Origin: Prosthecobacter sp.
Lineage (GTDB): Bacteria > Verrucomicrobiota > Verrucomicrobiia > Verrucomicrobiales > Verrucomicrobiaceae
Length of the DNA stretch: 64,000 nucleotides
Direction of reading: 5' to 3'
Assembly (NCBI RefSeq): GCF_034366625.1
Contig: NZ_JAXMIH010000023.1
Span: 124,001-188,000 of the forward strand
The notes under the pieces were generated by a model. That model was not told where the DNA came from. It was given only the letters and a program-made list of their open reading frames with translations, and ran no database searches. Of the stretch, positions 1 to 8,280 are shown piece after piece; position 1 is the stretch's first letter; the number at the start of each line of letters is the position of its first letter. The translations under genes were made by a program, and so were the position numbers.

Positions 1-621
1 AAGTCGTCTGGCAAAGATGTACGCACGCCGGCTCGGGTGCTCGACTTCAGGATAAGGATCGCGCTCGACGATCTCCGCAATCTCGAATCCCGCCGAGGTC
101 AGGTGCCCGGCGATGGCGGCCGACGGATGAAAGTAAAAATCCACGGACACGGGACATCCCCACCAGTCATCGAGATGGAGGGTGTCGTTACCCGCATGAA
201 ATCCCGTCAGAAACGAGCCGCCGGGGCGAAGCACGCGGCGCAGTTCCTTCAAGACGGCGGCCAATTCACTCTGCGGGAAGTGGATGAGCGAGTAGAAGGC
301 GGCCATTCCCGCAAAGCAGCCGTCTGGCAGATCCAAGGCCGTCATGTCACCCTGACGAAACTCGATGCCCGGATTCAACTGCCGGGCGCGCTCCACCATC
401 GCGTCTGAGAGATCGATGCCGCATACCCGCGCTCCTTGCTCGTGGAGATAATGCGTCACATGGCCGGGACCGCAGCCCATGTCGCAGATCAGTCCGTCGC
501 CTGCGTTTCTTGCGAGACGCCCGAGCAGTTCGCGATCGAGCGGCTTGTGCCGCAGTTCGTCGTAGATGTGGCGGACGTACTCGTCCGCGACTGCGTCGTA
601 GCTGGTTCGGGTGGTATTCAT
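1..621 (-). CDS. Class I SAM-dependent methyltransferase (3' end beyond window)
   Basis: The reverse strand reads open from ATG at 621 to base 1 with no stop, giving 207 codons of an incomplete gene. The SAM-binding glycine loop DMGCGPGH is at about residues 47-54, followed by an acidic strand end (GIDLSDAM) and a motif like RQGDMTALDLPDGCF, typical of Methyltransf_11/25 proteins. The post-motif segment LRRVLRPGGSFL is also classical. The substrate cannot be told. The start lies four bases after the stop of the upstream kinase gene, so it is probably the last visible gene of a sigma factor-kinase-methyltransferase transcript. Family call is firm; function is unknown. Confidence 0.85.
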   Translation of the reverse strand, partial: MNTTRTSYDAVADEYVRHIYDELRHKPLDRELLGRLARNAGDGLICDMGCGPGHVTHYLHEQGARVCGIDLSDAMVERARQLNPGIEFRQGDMTALDLPDGCFAGMAAFYSLIHFPQSELAAVLKELRRVLRPGGSFLTGFHAGNDTLHLDDWWGCPVSVDFYFHPSAAIAGHLTSAGFEIAEIVERDPYPEVEHPSRRAYIFARRL

Positions 622-625
622 TGCG

Positions 626-3600
626 CTAAGGCCAGAGAAGTGTCGCCAGATCATCCTCCAGCATTTTCTTTTCGTCCGCATCGGTCACTTTCGCCGCCAG
701 CGCCTTCGCTTCGGTGAGATGCTTGTCGAAAAGCTCGCGCCGCTCGTTCAGCAAGGCCGCGCGTGCCAGCGCCTCGTGCGCGTAGCCGAGGTAAAACGGC
801 GGCTCCTTGCCGCTGACGCGCAAACACAGGCCGCCATAGCGCTCCGCGTTGTTTCCCTGGCCGAGCACGGCATACACGCGCGAAATCTGCCAGTAGCCGA
901 TGCTCAGATTCCGGTCCGTGCAGTCCTCCCGCATGCGCCAGTGGGCCAGCGAGGCGTGCGCGAGCGAGATCATGCGTTCGTCGTCCTCCGTACTGCGATT
1001 CTTCTTCTCCAGCAGCTCCCACGCACGGTTGAAGCAGTCGGCGCTGAGCTTCTTGTCGTCCTGGCCGTCGGTCTCATACGCCTCGGCATATGATTTGCCG
1101 AAATTCGCGATCAAGCGGTCCAGCACGCAGAGGTTCGGCTGGTTGACCGGATCGCCTTCCGCAAGGCTTTCGTGCGCGTTGAGCAGCTCGCGTTTGTCGC
1201 CCTTCAAAAACGCCTCCGTGCCATTCACATAGTCATTCCAACGCAGGCCGATGGTCGTGCCGGAGGGATGCCGCGCGAGGTTGAGCTGACTCAGCGCGTG
1301 CTCCTTCTCCCCCGCCAGCGCCCAGCACTGCGCAGCGTGGAAGTGCAGGTCCGCCGCGTTGATCGGGTCCAGTTCCGGCTTCAGCGAGAGACAACGCTCG
1401 ATCAGCGCCGCCGCTTCGCGGTAGCGCCGCACATCGGCGAGCTCACGCCAGTATTTGCCCGGCGTCTGGTCAAACTCGTGCCAGGAGAGCTTTTTGAGGT
1501 CGTCGTCGTTCATGGTGCCTTGGATCGTGGTGGTTGCGGTGCCTGGGGTCGGGGGAAACATGGCCTGCATGGCTTTGGGCAGCCGGTTGCGTGTGTTGGA
1601 GTTCACTTTGTCGAAGTCCGTGAGCTCCTCGTCCACCTCACCGAGGCCTTCCACGGTCAGGATGCGCAGGTATCGGGCGATGCGCTCGTCTTTGCCGCTG
1701 CCGAGCTTCGTGGAGCAGGTGACCCAAAGGATCATCCCATCCGCGCTCCACGCGACCGCCCAGGAATGTCCCTCGGAGAGGCGGAACTCGTGGCTCTGGC
1801 CCGGCTTCGAGGTGTAGCTAGGGCCCCAGACGAGTTGCGCGTCAATGATGGGACCTTCATCCGCTTTGCCGCGCTTGGCTTCCGTGATGACCAGTTTCAG
1901 ATCCTGCGGCAGCTCGTAGCTGCCGGTCTGGGTGGCGACGTTTTTGGCGACGGGCAGTTTCCAGCGCACATGCTTTTGAAAATGGTCGCGCATGGCGAAG
2001 TTGTAGGCATCGCACTCGGCCTGGAAGGCACTGCTCAGGATGGAACCGGCCACGCTTTGAATGCGATAGCCGGTTTCTTCATCGACACGCGGAGCCGGAT
2101 CCATCAACACGCCATAGGCCAGGATGCGGAAATTGAGCGCCTGGATGTCCTTCGCTGCGGCGGCGACACCGAGTTGCTGTGCCTTGGCGATGGCATCGGG
2201 ACTGTTATCGTTGCTGCCGATCGAACTGGTGATCGGTGAGGCATCATCCGTCCGTGCCGATCCTTTGGGCGAAGCATTTTCGATCTTCAACGTGTCACCA
2301 TCCGCGATGAAGGTCACCTCATGCACGCGCGCGTCGCGGAAACGATCCGGCGGCGTGCGGTTCGGATGCCCGGACCTGTCATCAATGCTGAACGACCACG
2401 CATGCTGCGTGGACACATCTTTGAAAGTGAAGCGACCCTGCGAATCGGTGCGCGTGGCCCCGTAAATGCTGCCGCCGGGGCCGATACGATCACCCGTGAT
2501 CACGATCTCGCGATTCGCGACCGGTTTGCCGCCTTTGTCGATCAACGTGCCTTGAATCTGCGCGGCGGGCACGAGCACAAAGTCCACCGCCAGCGGTTTC
2601 CCCGGCAAAAACGTGCGCGTCGGCCCCGGCTGCCATCCGCCCGCGAGCTGTTGCTTTGTCAGCTCCCATGCCATTTGCAGGTTCCCCGCCTCGCAGAGAT
2701 TTTTCTCCGTGTAACCGTCTTTGCCGACATGCACGAGCGCGGCTTGCAGCGATCCAGCGCGGTCTTTTTTCGCCATCGAGAAGCCAGGGCCGAACGTCAC
2801 GCGATAGCGTCCGTCCGCGCCCGTTTTTCCTTCGCTCGTGACATGCAGAGAACCCATGCCCGCGCTGACATGGATGTCAGCGTCCGGCACCGGCTTGTTT
2901 GCATCATCCATGACGCGGCCTTCAACGATCCATTCCTCCGGCATGGTGCCAGGAGAGAGATCGGCGGCATTCGGATCGGCCGGCTTTGCCTGCGAGCGTC
3001 GCTGCACTTCCTCCTGGATCACTTTCAACTCCTCCCGCGCCTCGTGGGTCTTCGGATGGTTCTCACCGTAAGTCCTCGTGGCGTGCTCCAGGTTCCGCTC
3101 ACCGATTTCGACCTGCTTGCGCATGCCCGCCTCGTCCATGTTTTGGAGCGCCTCGGCGAAAATCGCCAGATGCTTGGCAAGATTGGCTGCGCGCGCCTGC
3201 TCGGCGGCTATTCCAACCCTCTGGTAGGAAGGGATGAGAATCCCGATGAATGCCAGCACCGGTCCGAGCAGTAGAACCGCCAGCAGAATGAAAATGCGTC
3301 TCGGCCAGGGATTCGCGATGACGCGGTGTGGCATGTCATGCACCGCCGCCTCCACCTGCGTGCGAAACTCCGCTGCCGTGACGTTGGCGGCCAGTTTCAA
3401 GCCCGCCAGCCGCATCACGAAGCAAACCGCCATCAACGCCAGCATCCATGGCAATTCGTGGGGATCGAACATCGGCCACGGTTGCCCGGTGAACAGCCAG
3501 ATCCCCAGCGCAACAGCCAGATTGCCGCCCAACACCACCAATCCGATCGTCCCACATAACAGCAGCACGCCCGGCCAGCAGAGCCGTCGCCGCCCACCGC

Positions 3601-4609
3601 GCATGATGAGCAGAGGAGGGTTCCTGGTGACCGTGCCAGCCACGTTCTCTTCAAGTGGAGGTGGTGGGCCGTCCATTGCCTGCACCATTGTCTTCAATTC
3701 GACGGCGGTCTGGTAGCGGCGTTCGGGTTCCTTCTCCAGCGCACGGAGCACAATCTCGTCGATGCGGATGTCCACCTGAACGCGTTTCGATGGCGCTTCG
3801 ATCTTGTCCTTCGGCCGCTCGCCAGTGAGCATCTCGTAAAGCACGACGCCAAGGCTGTAGATGTCCACGCGATGATCTGCGTTGCCGTTCTGCTGCTCGG
3901 GAGCGGCGTAATCGGGCGTGCCGAGAGCTGTAGTCCGCGAGTCCTCTCGCGGTTCATCGTCAGATCCGCGAGAAGCCTCGCGGGCTACAATCTTCGCGAT
4001 CCCAAAATCCGCGATCTTCACCACACCTGTCTTGTCGATGAGCAGGTTCTCCGGCTTGATGTCGCGATGCACGATGCCGTGGTCGTGCGCGCATTGTAGC
4101 GCGTCGCACACCGGTGGAACGATGCTCAGCGCCTCCTTCGGCGTGAGGCGCTTCGCTTGCAGGAGCTGCCGCAGATTCACGCCATCCACGAACTCCATCA
4201 GCAGGTAGTAAAATCCGCCTGCCTGTCCGAAGTCATACACACCGACGATGTGGGGATGGTTCAGCGCCGCGAGCGCCTGGGCCTCCTTTTCGAACCGTGC
4301 CGCAAACTGCGGATCATCCGCACGTTCAGGTGCGAGCAGTTTTAGCGCCACAAAGCGGTTCAGCGACTTCTGCCGTGCCTTGTAAACCACGCCCATGCCG
4401 CCACGACCGAGACACTCGATGATTTCGAACTGCGGGAAGTGTGGAGCCAGTTCGGCGGGTGTCAGCGGCGGAATGGCGGCGACATTCTCACCGCCATCCT
4501 GTGTGGGTTGGATGATCTGGGCCATCAGGCAGCGCGGACACAGGCCGTCGGTCGCGTTCGGTGTCTCGGCACCGCATTGCGGGCAGTGGGATGATGAAGA
4601 ATCGCTCAT
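626..4609 (-). CDS. Membrane Ser/Thr protein kinase with zinc ribbon and large C-terminal extracytoplasmic region
   Basis: 1327 residues from ATG 4609. A TTG 48 bases upstream would overlap the sigma gene stop, but the ATG has AGGA just before it and begins the conserved part. Domains: a CPQC/CPRC zinc ribbon (about 9-27); a kinase domain with GRGGMG, Lys90, HRDIKPEN (about 181), DFG (about 201) and GTPDYAAPEQ, so catalytic residues are intact; three hydrophobic segments (about 340-460); a short coiled region; a carboxypeptidase-regulatory-like beta domain starting near EEWIVEGRVMDD; and a C-terminal helical part that looks TPR-like (YREAAALIERCLSLKP). The kinase is probably cytoplasmic, but the side of the membrane occupied by the C-terminal half depends on topology. 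It directly follows an ECF sigma factor, suggesting phospho-control of that factor. Confidence 0.88.
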   Translation of the reverse strand: MSDSSSSHCPQCGAETPNATDGLCPRCLMAQIIQPTQDGGENVAAIPPLTPAELAPHFPQFEIIECLGRGGMGVVYKARQKSLNRFVALKLLAPERADDPQFAARFEKEAQALAALNHPHIVGVYDFGQAGGFYYLLMEFVDGVNLRQLLQAKRLTPKEALSIVPPVCDALQCAHDHGIVHRDIKPENLLIDKTGVVKIADFGIAKIVAREASRGSDDEPREDSRTTALGTPDYAAPEQQNGNADHRVDIYSLGVVLYEMLTGERPKDKIEAPSKRVQVDIRIDEIVLRALEKEPERRYQTAVELKTMVQAMDGPPPPLEENVAGTVTRNPPLLIMRGGRRRLCWPGVLLLCGTIGLVVLGGNLAVALGIWLFTGQPWPMFDPHELPWMLALMAVCFVMRLAGLKLAANVTAAEFRTQVEAAVHDMPHRVIANPWPRRIFILLAVLLLGPVLAFIGILIPSYQRVGIAAEQARAANLAKHLAIFAEALQNMDEAGMRKQVEIGERNLEHATRTYGENHPKTHEAREELKVIQEEVQRRSQAKPADPNAADLSPGTMPEEWIVEGRVMDDANKPVPDADIHVSAGMGSLHVTSEGKTGADGRYRVTFGPGFSMAKKDRAGSLQAALVHVGKDGYTEKNLCEAGNLQMAWELTKQQLAGGWQPGPTRTFLPGKPLAVDFVLVPAAQIQGTLIDKGGKPVANREIVITGDRIGPGGSIYGATRTDSQGRFTFKDVSTQHAWSFSIDDRSGHPNRTPPDRFRDARVHEVTFIADGDTLKIENASPKGSARTDDASPITSSIGSNDNSPDAIAKAQQLGVAAAAKDIQALNFRILAYGVLMDPAPRVDEETGYRIQSVAGSILSSAFQAECDAYNFAMRDHFQKHVRWKLPVAKNVATQTGSYELPQDLKLVITEAKRGKADEGPIIDAQLVWGPSYTSKPGQSHEFRLSEGHSWAVAWSADGMILWVTCSTKLGSGKDERIARYLRILTVEGLGEVDEELTDFDKVNSNTRNRLPKAMQAMFPPTPGTATTTIQGTMNDDDLKKLSWHEFDQTPGKYWRELADVRRYREAAALIERCLSLKPELDPINAADLHFHAAQCWALAGEKEHALSQLNLARHPSGTTIGLRWNDYVNGTEAFLKGDKRELLNAHESLAEGDPVNQPNLCVLDRLIANFGKSYAEAYETDGQDDKKLSADCFNRAWELLEKKNRSTEDDERMISLAHASLAHWRMREDCTDRNLSIGYWQISRVYAVLGQGNNAERYGGLCLRVSGKEPPFYLGYAHEALARAALLNERRELFDKHLTEAKALAAKVTDADEKKMLEDDLATLLWP

Positions 4610-4653
4610 GCCGGTGTCCTGATGCAAATGGGGGGAAACATAACGTACTTTTT

Positions 4654-5379
4654 TCAACCGCCGAGCGCCGCGAACAAGGCCTGCATCTCCTCCTGCACCA
4701 TCGCAGGATCGTCCAGCGTGCCGGCGACTTCAGCCTTCACACACTGCCGCAGGCGCTGCTTCAAACGATGCACTGCCATGCGAAACGCATCGAGATTCAT
4801 GCCACCCGCCGCCGCCAGCGCCCCTTGGTCGCCATAGGCAGCATCACCGGTCAGCAATGGCTTCACCTGTTCGAAAAATGCCTCCCGGCCGTCGGCCTGC
4901 AATTCTCTGCGCAAGGCCTCCAGACCAGACGCCAGCACCGTCACAGCCCATTGGCGGTCAAACTCGGCAGCCGGTGTGTTTTGCGCATCGGCCACTTCGC
5001 ATGCCTCCGCATCGTCCAGTTGCAGCGCTTCCACGCCTCCACCACGTTTCATGCGCCGTGCTGATTCGCGGTGGCGTGAGAGGAAATGCTTCACCGCACC
5101 GAGCAAATACGAACGAAACCGTCCGCGTCCGCGATCTGCCGTGTGAATGGCCCCGCCGGCGAGCATTTCGGCAAAAAATGAGTGGCTCATCTCCCGTGCC
5201 GAGTCCGTGTCCCGCAGTTCACACCGCAGGAAGGCCAGCACCGGCTCATAGTAGGCATCACAAAGATCCGCCAGCGCACGCCGGCCATCCTCGGAATCTG
5301 CCTGAGCCTGGCAGACACGCGTCCACCGCGTGGTGTGAAAGGCAGCAGGGTGGAGAAGGGTGGGGGATTCCAAGGTCAT
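4654..5379 (-). CDS. ECF-type RNA polymerase sigma factor paired with a Ser/Thr kinase
   Basis: 241 residues from ATG 5379. The N-terminal half (FHTTRWTRVCQA, then LADLCDAYYEPVLAFLR, SHSFFAEML, RGRFRSYLLGAVKHFLSRHRE) matches sigma region 2 of the long ECF subfamily found with kinases in planctomycetes and verrucomicrobia. The C-terminal half (AAAGGMNLDAFRMAVHRLKQRLRQCVKAEV) is the region 4 helix-turn-helix. No anti-sigma gene is adjacent; instead the next gene downstream is a kinase 44 bases away (or four-base-overlapping if its upstream TTG is used). It closely resembles the factor at 62185-62910, in motifs and in length. Target promoters are unknown. Confidence 0.88.
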   Translation of the reverse strand: MTLESPTLLHPAAFHTTRWTRVCQAQADSEDGRRALADLCDAYYEPVLAFLRCELRDTDSAREMSHSFFAEMLAGGAIHTADRGRGRFRSYLLGAVKHFLSRHRESARRMKRGGGVEALQLDDAEACEVADAQNTPAAEFDRQWAVTVLASGLEALRRELQADGREAFFEQVKPLLTGDAAYGDQGALAAAGGMNLDAFRMAVHRLKQRLRQCVKAEVAGTLDDPAMVQEEMQALFAALGG

Positions 5380-5439
5380 TGCAGGCAGGCACAGCGTGCC
5401 ACACTTGCCTGACGTTTTGGAAGCGAAACCTCACAGGCT

Positions 5440-5460
5440 GATTTGATGACAGATCAAATC
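5440..5460. repeat. Short inverted repeat over the folD stop codon
   Basis: GATTTGAT at 5440-5447 and ATCAAATC at 5453-5460 are perfect 8-base arms around a 5-base loop, and the folD TGA lies in the right arm. There is no T-run on the minus strand, so a simple intrinsic terminator is not supported. It may be an RNA 3' stem or chance. Confidence 0.5.
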
Positions 5461-6329
5461 GCCTGCTTGCACGCCTTGATCGTGTTCGCCATTAGCATCG
5501 CAATCGTCATCGGGCCTACGCCGCCGGGAACGGGCGTGATCGCACGGCATTTCGGCGCGACTTCGGCGAAAGCCACATCGCCGACGAGCTTGTAGCCTTT
5601 CTCGCTCGCTGGATCGTCCACACGGTTGATACCGACGTCGATGACGACGGCCCCCTCCTTGACGTGCTCGGCCTTGATGAAATGCGGGCGGCCGATGGCG
5701 GCGATGATGATGTCGGCAGTGCGGGTGATCGCCGCGAGATCGCGGGTGCGGGAATGGGTGACGGTCACAGTGGCGTCGCCGCCTTTGCCCTTCGCCATGA
5801 GCAGCAGCGCCATAGGCTTGCCGACGATCATGCTGCGACCGACGACGACGGCATGCGCGCCGCTCGTTTCGATGCCCGCATCGATCAAAAGGCGCTGGCA
5901 ACCTAGCGGGGTGCAGGGCACAAAGCCCGTGGGGTCTTCGAGCGCTAGCTTGGCGACGTTCACGGGATGAAAACCATCGACGTCCTTGGCCGGATCGATC
6001 GCCCGCACGATCGCAGCCTCGTCGATGTGCTTCGGCGGCGGGCTTTGGACGAGGATGCCGTGGATGGCGGGATCGTTATTCAGCGCATGCACATGCGCGA
6101 GCAGTTCGTCCTGCGTGGTCGTGGCCGGGAGTTCGAGTTTGACCGAGTGCAGCCCGAGGTCGCGGCATTTTTTGTCCTTGGAACGGATGTAGGCGCGGGA
6201 GGCAGGATCATCACCGATCAAGACGACTGCGAGGCCGGGTTTGCGTCCCTGCTCGGCGAGCGCGGCAATGTCGCGGCGGCATTCTTCGAGGACTTTTTCA
6301 GCAACGGCGGCTCCAGAAATGAGGGTCAT
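5454..6329 (-). CDS. folD: Bifunctional methylenetetrahydrofolate dehydrogenase/cyclohydrolase
   Basis: Interconverts 5,10-methylene-THF, methenyl-THF and 10-formyl-THF in cytoplasmic one-carbon metabolism. 291 residues, the usual length. Visible signatures are [25 protein letters not shown] (read in pieces; it holds the catalytic Tyr/Lys region), [10 protein letters not shown], the NADP-binding segment [17 protein letters not shown] and the terminal [16 protein letters not shown]. The ATG at 6329 aligns with the usual N-terminus. It sits 74 bases upstream of the sigma factor gene on the same strand and 30 bases after the small gene at 6360-6566, so co-transcription is possible. The RpiB-GlyA fusion at 18018 feeds the same C1 pool. 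Confidence 0.97.
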   Translation of the reverse strand: MTLISGAAVAEKVLEECRRDIAALAEQGRKPGLAVVLIGDDPASRAYIRSKDKKCRDLGLHSVKLELPATTTQDELLAHVHALNNDPAIHGILVQSPPPKHIDEAAIVRAIDPAKDVDGFHPVNVAKLALEDPTGFVPCTPLGCQRLLIDAGIETSGAHAVVVGRSMIVGKPMALLLMAKGKGGDATVTVTHSRTRDLAAITRTADIIIAAIGRPHFIKAEHVKEGAVVIDVGINRVDDPASEKGYKLVGDVAFAEVAPKCRAITPVPGGVGPMTIAMLMANTIKACKQAI

Positions 6330-6359
6330 GCGCTTTGTTGGCGCAGGGCGCGCGGCATT

Positions 6360-6566
6360 TCAAGCCGCGAGCATCTTCCGCTTGCCGCCTTGGGCGAGCA
6401 TGGCGGCGAGTTCCGGCATGTAACGGGTGATCTCGTGAGAGAGCATGGAAAGGCGCGTCTCGGACTTCCAGTTGCCCTTGAGGCTGCGGTCAGCGTCGGT
6501 CATTTCGACCTCGACGAGAGTGGAGAAGACGGTGGAGTCGGCTTGAAGATCGAGTTGCAGAGTCAT
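6360..6566 (-). CDS. Small protein of unknown function paired with an RHH-like gene
   Basis: 68 residues from ATG 6566, which overlaps the preceding gene's TGA as ATGA. The acidic N-terminal half (LQLDLQADSTVFSTLVEVEMTDAD) is followed by a helical tail (LSMLSHEITRYMPELAAMLAQGGKRK). No family was recognised. The four-base overlap with a likely DNA-binding protein resembles a toxin-antitoxin or regulator pair, but no toxin signature is visible. A longer open frame from 6818 exists; its extra residues are out-of-frame translation of the neighbour and are not supported. Confidence 0.55.
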   Translation of the reverse strand: MTLQLDLQADSTVFSTLVEVEMTDADRSLKGNWKSETRLSMLSHEITRYMPELAAMLAQGGKRKMLAA

Positions 6567-6814
6567 GATGAGAGGGAAGGTTGATCCTGCGTCAGAAGAA
6601 CGAGCTGTCCGTCCTTCAGAGTCCATTTGCGTCTGTCCAAAGCACCCGTGTTCAACATGCCATCGATCCCATTGCTCAAGAGCATCCGCGCCGCCTCGGC
6701 GGGGCTGCTGCCGAACGTGCCCTTCAAGGTCATGTCTTCGAGGTACTGCTTGATCTGCGGTGTGATCGCGATCGTCAGTGACAAGGAGTCGAAGGTGTTT
6801 GAGGGGCGGGCCAT
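6563..6814 (-). CDS. Putative ribbon-helix-helix (CopG-like) DNA-binding protein
   Basis: 83 residues from ATG 6814 (MARPSNTFDSLS...). A second in-frame ATG at 6841 has GGA six bases upstream and would add nine residues; both are plausible. A short beta strand (SLSLTIAIT) followed by helices (PQIKQYLEDMTLKGTFGSSPAEAARMLLSNGIDGML) fits the RHH pattern seen in small verrucomicrobial regulators. It overlaps the 68-residue gene downstream by four bases. The spacer in front is AT-rich and carries several dyads that could be its operators. The fold is inferred from pattern only. Confidence 0.6.
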   Translation of the reverse strand: MARPSNTFDSLSLTIAITPQIKQYLEDMTLKGTFGSSPAEAARMLLSNGIDGMLNTGALDRRKWTLKDGQLVLLTQDQPSLSS

Positions 6815-6826
6815 CCAATTATAACC

Positions 6827-6902
6827 GGGTAATAACCCCATTTTAATTCCAACCTGACCCGATGGTCAAGGTTGGTTTCGATTTATTTGAGGTTTTTACC
6901 CC
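6827..6902. promoter_or_regulatory. Dyad-rich AT-rich spacer, candidate operator region
   Basis: Between the divergent genes starting at 6814/6841 and 6995. GGGT-AATA-ACCC (6827-6838) is an inverted repeat; AACCTGACC (6851-6859) pairs with GGTC-A-AGGTT (6864-6873) with one bulge; GGTTTTTACC (6891-6900) is another short dyad, followed by a second C-run. The stretch to about 6950 is markedly richer in A and T than its surroundings. It probably holds promoters for both genes, but no clear -35/-10 pair was assigned. Confidence 0.45.
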
Positions 6903-6994
6903 ATTAAAACCCCTGATTTATTTAAGTTTTATTAAACAACTGGCAGTTCTCGATGGAAATCAGCGCTGAGGCCCGTTCAAAGTCGCCCTGTTTT

Positions 6995-7699
6995 ATGAAA
7001 ACTCGTTTTATCACCACCCTCTCCGCTGCAGCCTTGTTGGCCGCCGCTTTCCTCAATCTTCACGCCAAGGACGAAGGCGCGGACTGGCAATACTGGTTTG
7101 CCGACGGTTCGCTGCAAGGCGGCCAGATCATCAGCGGCCAGGCCACCTACAAGGTGGAAAACGGCGTGCTTATCGGCACCACGGTCGATGGCAGCTCGAA
7201 CACCTTCCTCGCCATCGGACCGTTCAAGGACTTCGAACTCGAGTTCGAGGTGAATGTGGATGACGAACTGAATTCCGGCGTGCAGGTGCGCAGCCACATC
7301 GCCAAAGAAGGCGATCCGGCACCCGAAGGCAGCAAAGGTGGCAAACCGCTGCCCGCCGGGCGGCTCTATGGCCCGCAGTGCGAGATCGCGATCAACGGCA
7401 CCGCCGGCAATTTTTACGACGAGGCCCGTCGCGGCACTTGGTGGAGCCTGCTCACGGAAACCGAGGCCGTACGCACCGAAGAAGCGAAGGCCGCCTTCAA
7501 AAAAGGCGAGTGGAACCACTACCGTATCGTGGTCAAGGGTGACCATTACCAGAGCTTCGTGAATGGCGTGAAAACCGCCGACTTCAGCCAGCCGGGCGAT
7601 CCCGAAGGCCACATCGGCTTCCAGGTCCATGGCATCAAGAAGGGCACAGGCCCTTACAGCGTGCGCTGGCGCAGTGTGAAGTTCCGCGAGACGAAGTAA
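6995..7699 (+). CDS. Secreted DUF1080 (3-keto-disaccharide hydrolase-like) protein
   Basis: 234 residues from ATG 6995, chosen because it starts a signal peptide (MKTRFITTLSAAALLAAAFLNLHA); the upstream ATG at 6953 adds 14 non-signal residues. The mature part has the DUF1080 layout: WYF..GSL then GVLIGTTVDGSSNTFLAI, DFELEFEVNVDDELNSGVQVRS, GPQCEIAI, EWNHYRIVVKGDHYQSFVNG and HIGFQVHG. This is a concanavalin-like jelly roll abundant in Verrucomicrobiota and Planctomycetota and linked to glycan processing. The 3' end overlaps the convergent gene by 46 bases. Confidence 0.9.
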   Translation: MKTRFITTLSAAALLAAAFLNLHAKDEGADWQYWFADGSLQGGQIISGQATYKVENGVLIGTTVDGSSNTFLAIGPFKDFELEFEVNVDDELNSGVQVRSHIAKEGDPAPEGSKGGKPLPAGRLYGPQCEIAINGTAGNFYDEARRGTWWSLLTETEAVRTEEAKAAFKKGEWNHYRIVVKGDHYQSFVNGVKTADFSQPGDPEGHIGFQVHGIKKGTGPYSVRWRSVKFRETK

Positions 7700-8280
7700 C
7701 CGAGCGCGAGAACAAAAACCGACGAGGCCATCACCGCCTGCCAGCGCTGCCACCACGGCGGCCAGTGGACGGCGATGGCCTTTGATTTATCGCCCGCGAG
7801 CAGCAGCATCCATTTCGGCGGAGCATCGGGGTTTGTTTGATCGCGTGTCCAAAGCAGCACGTCATGAAGTTTGCCTTTCGGCATCTCAAAGACGATTTCC
7901 GGCTCTTCACTGCGCCATCGCCATGCGGCGGTGATCAACGTGTGGGGCTGAGACTCCGTGTCTGAAGGCAAATACGACGCAGGCGCAAATTCCGCCCAGT
8001 TGTCATGCTGGGTGATGCTAACGGCTGAGAGTTCCGCCAATGGCACGAGCATTTCGTTGCGGCTCAAGCGCACGGGGTCGATCAACGCCTCCTGCGCGGC
8101 GGCTTCATCCGCGATGAGCGGATTGCCGGCGTAGTCGGCGGTGATTTCGAGCAGCACCTCCGCATCCGGCAGCAGCGTGAGTTTGGCACTCAAAAACTCC
8201 GCTCCATGCCCCAAAACACACAGGGGGGCCAGAACGGCTCCCCCTGCGGCGAGAATGAGGATGGTTCGCGCAACACGCAT
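7654..8280 (-). CDS. Exported single-span membrane protein, unknown function
   Basis: 208 residues from ATG 8280, whose A is shared with the TAA of the preceding NHL gene (TAATG), a sign of translational coupling. An N-terminal signal (TILILAAGGAVLAPLCVLGHGA) precedes a soluble region with many Trp and acidic residues (ITAAWRWRSEEPEIVFEM, LLLWTRD-like), then one C-terminal membrane span (VMASSVFVLALGYFVSRN). The topology suggests a periplasmic domain anchored at the C-terminus. No family was recognised. It may act with the propeller protein encoded just upstream. Confidence 0.7.
   Translation of the reverse strand: MRVARTILILAAGGAVLAPLCVLGHGAEFLSAKLTLLPDAEVLLEITADYAGNPLIADEAAAQEALIDPVRLSRNEMLVPLAELSAVSITQHDNWAEFAPASYLPSDTESQPHTLITAAWRWRSEEPEIVFEMPKGKLHDVLLWTRDQTNPDAPPKWMLLLAGDKSKAIAVHWPPWWQRWQAVMASSVFVLALGYFVSRNFTLRQRTL

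Noticed and set aside
1172..2239. 355-residue plus-strand frame inside the kinase gene
   Set aside because: It lies fully inside the kinase C-terminal coding region and its translation has no recognisable domain.
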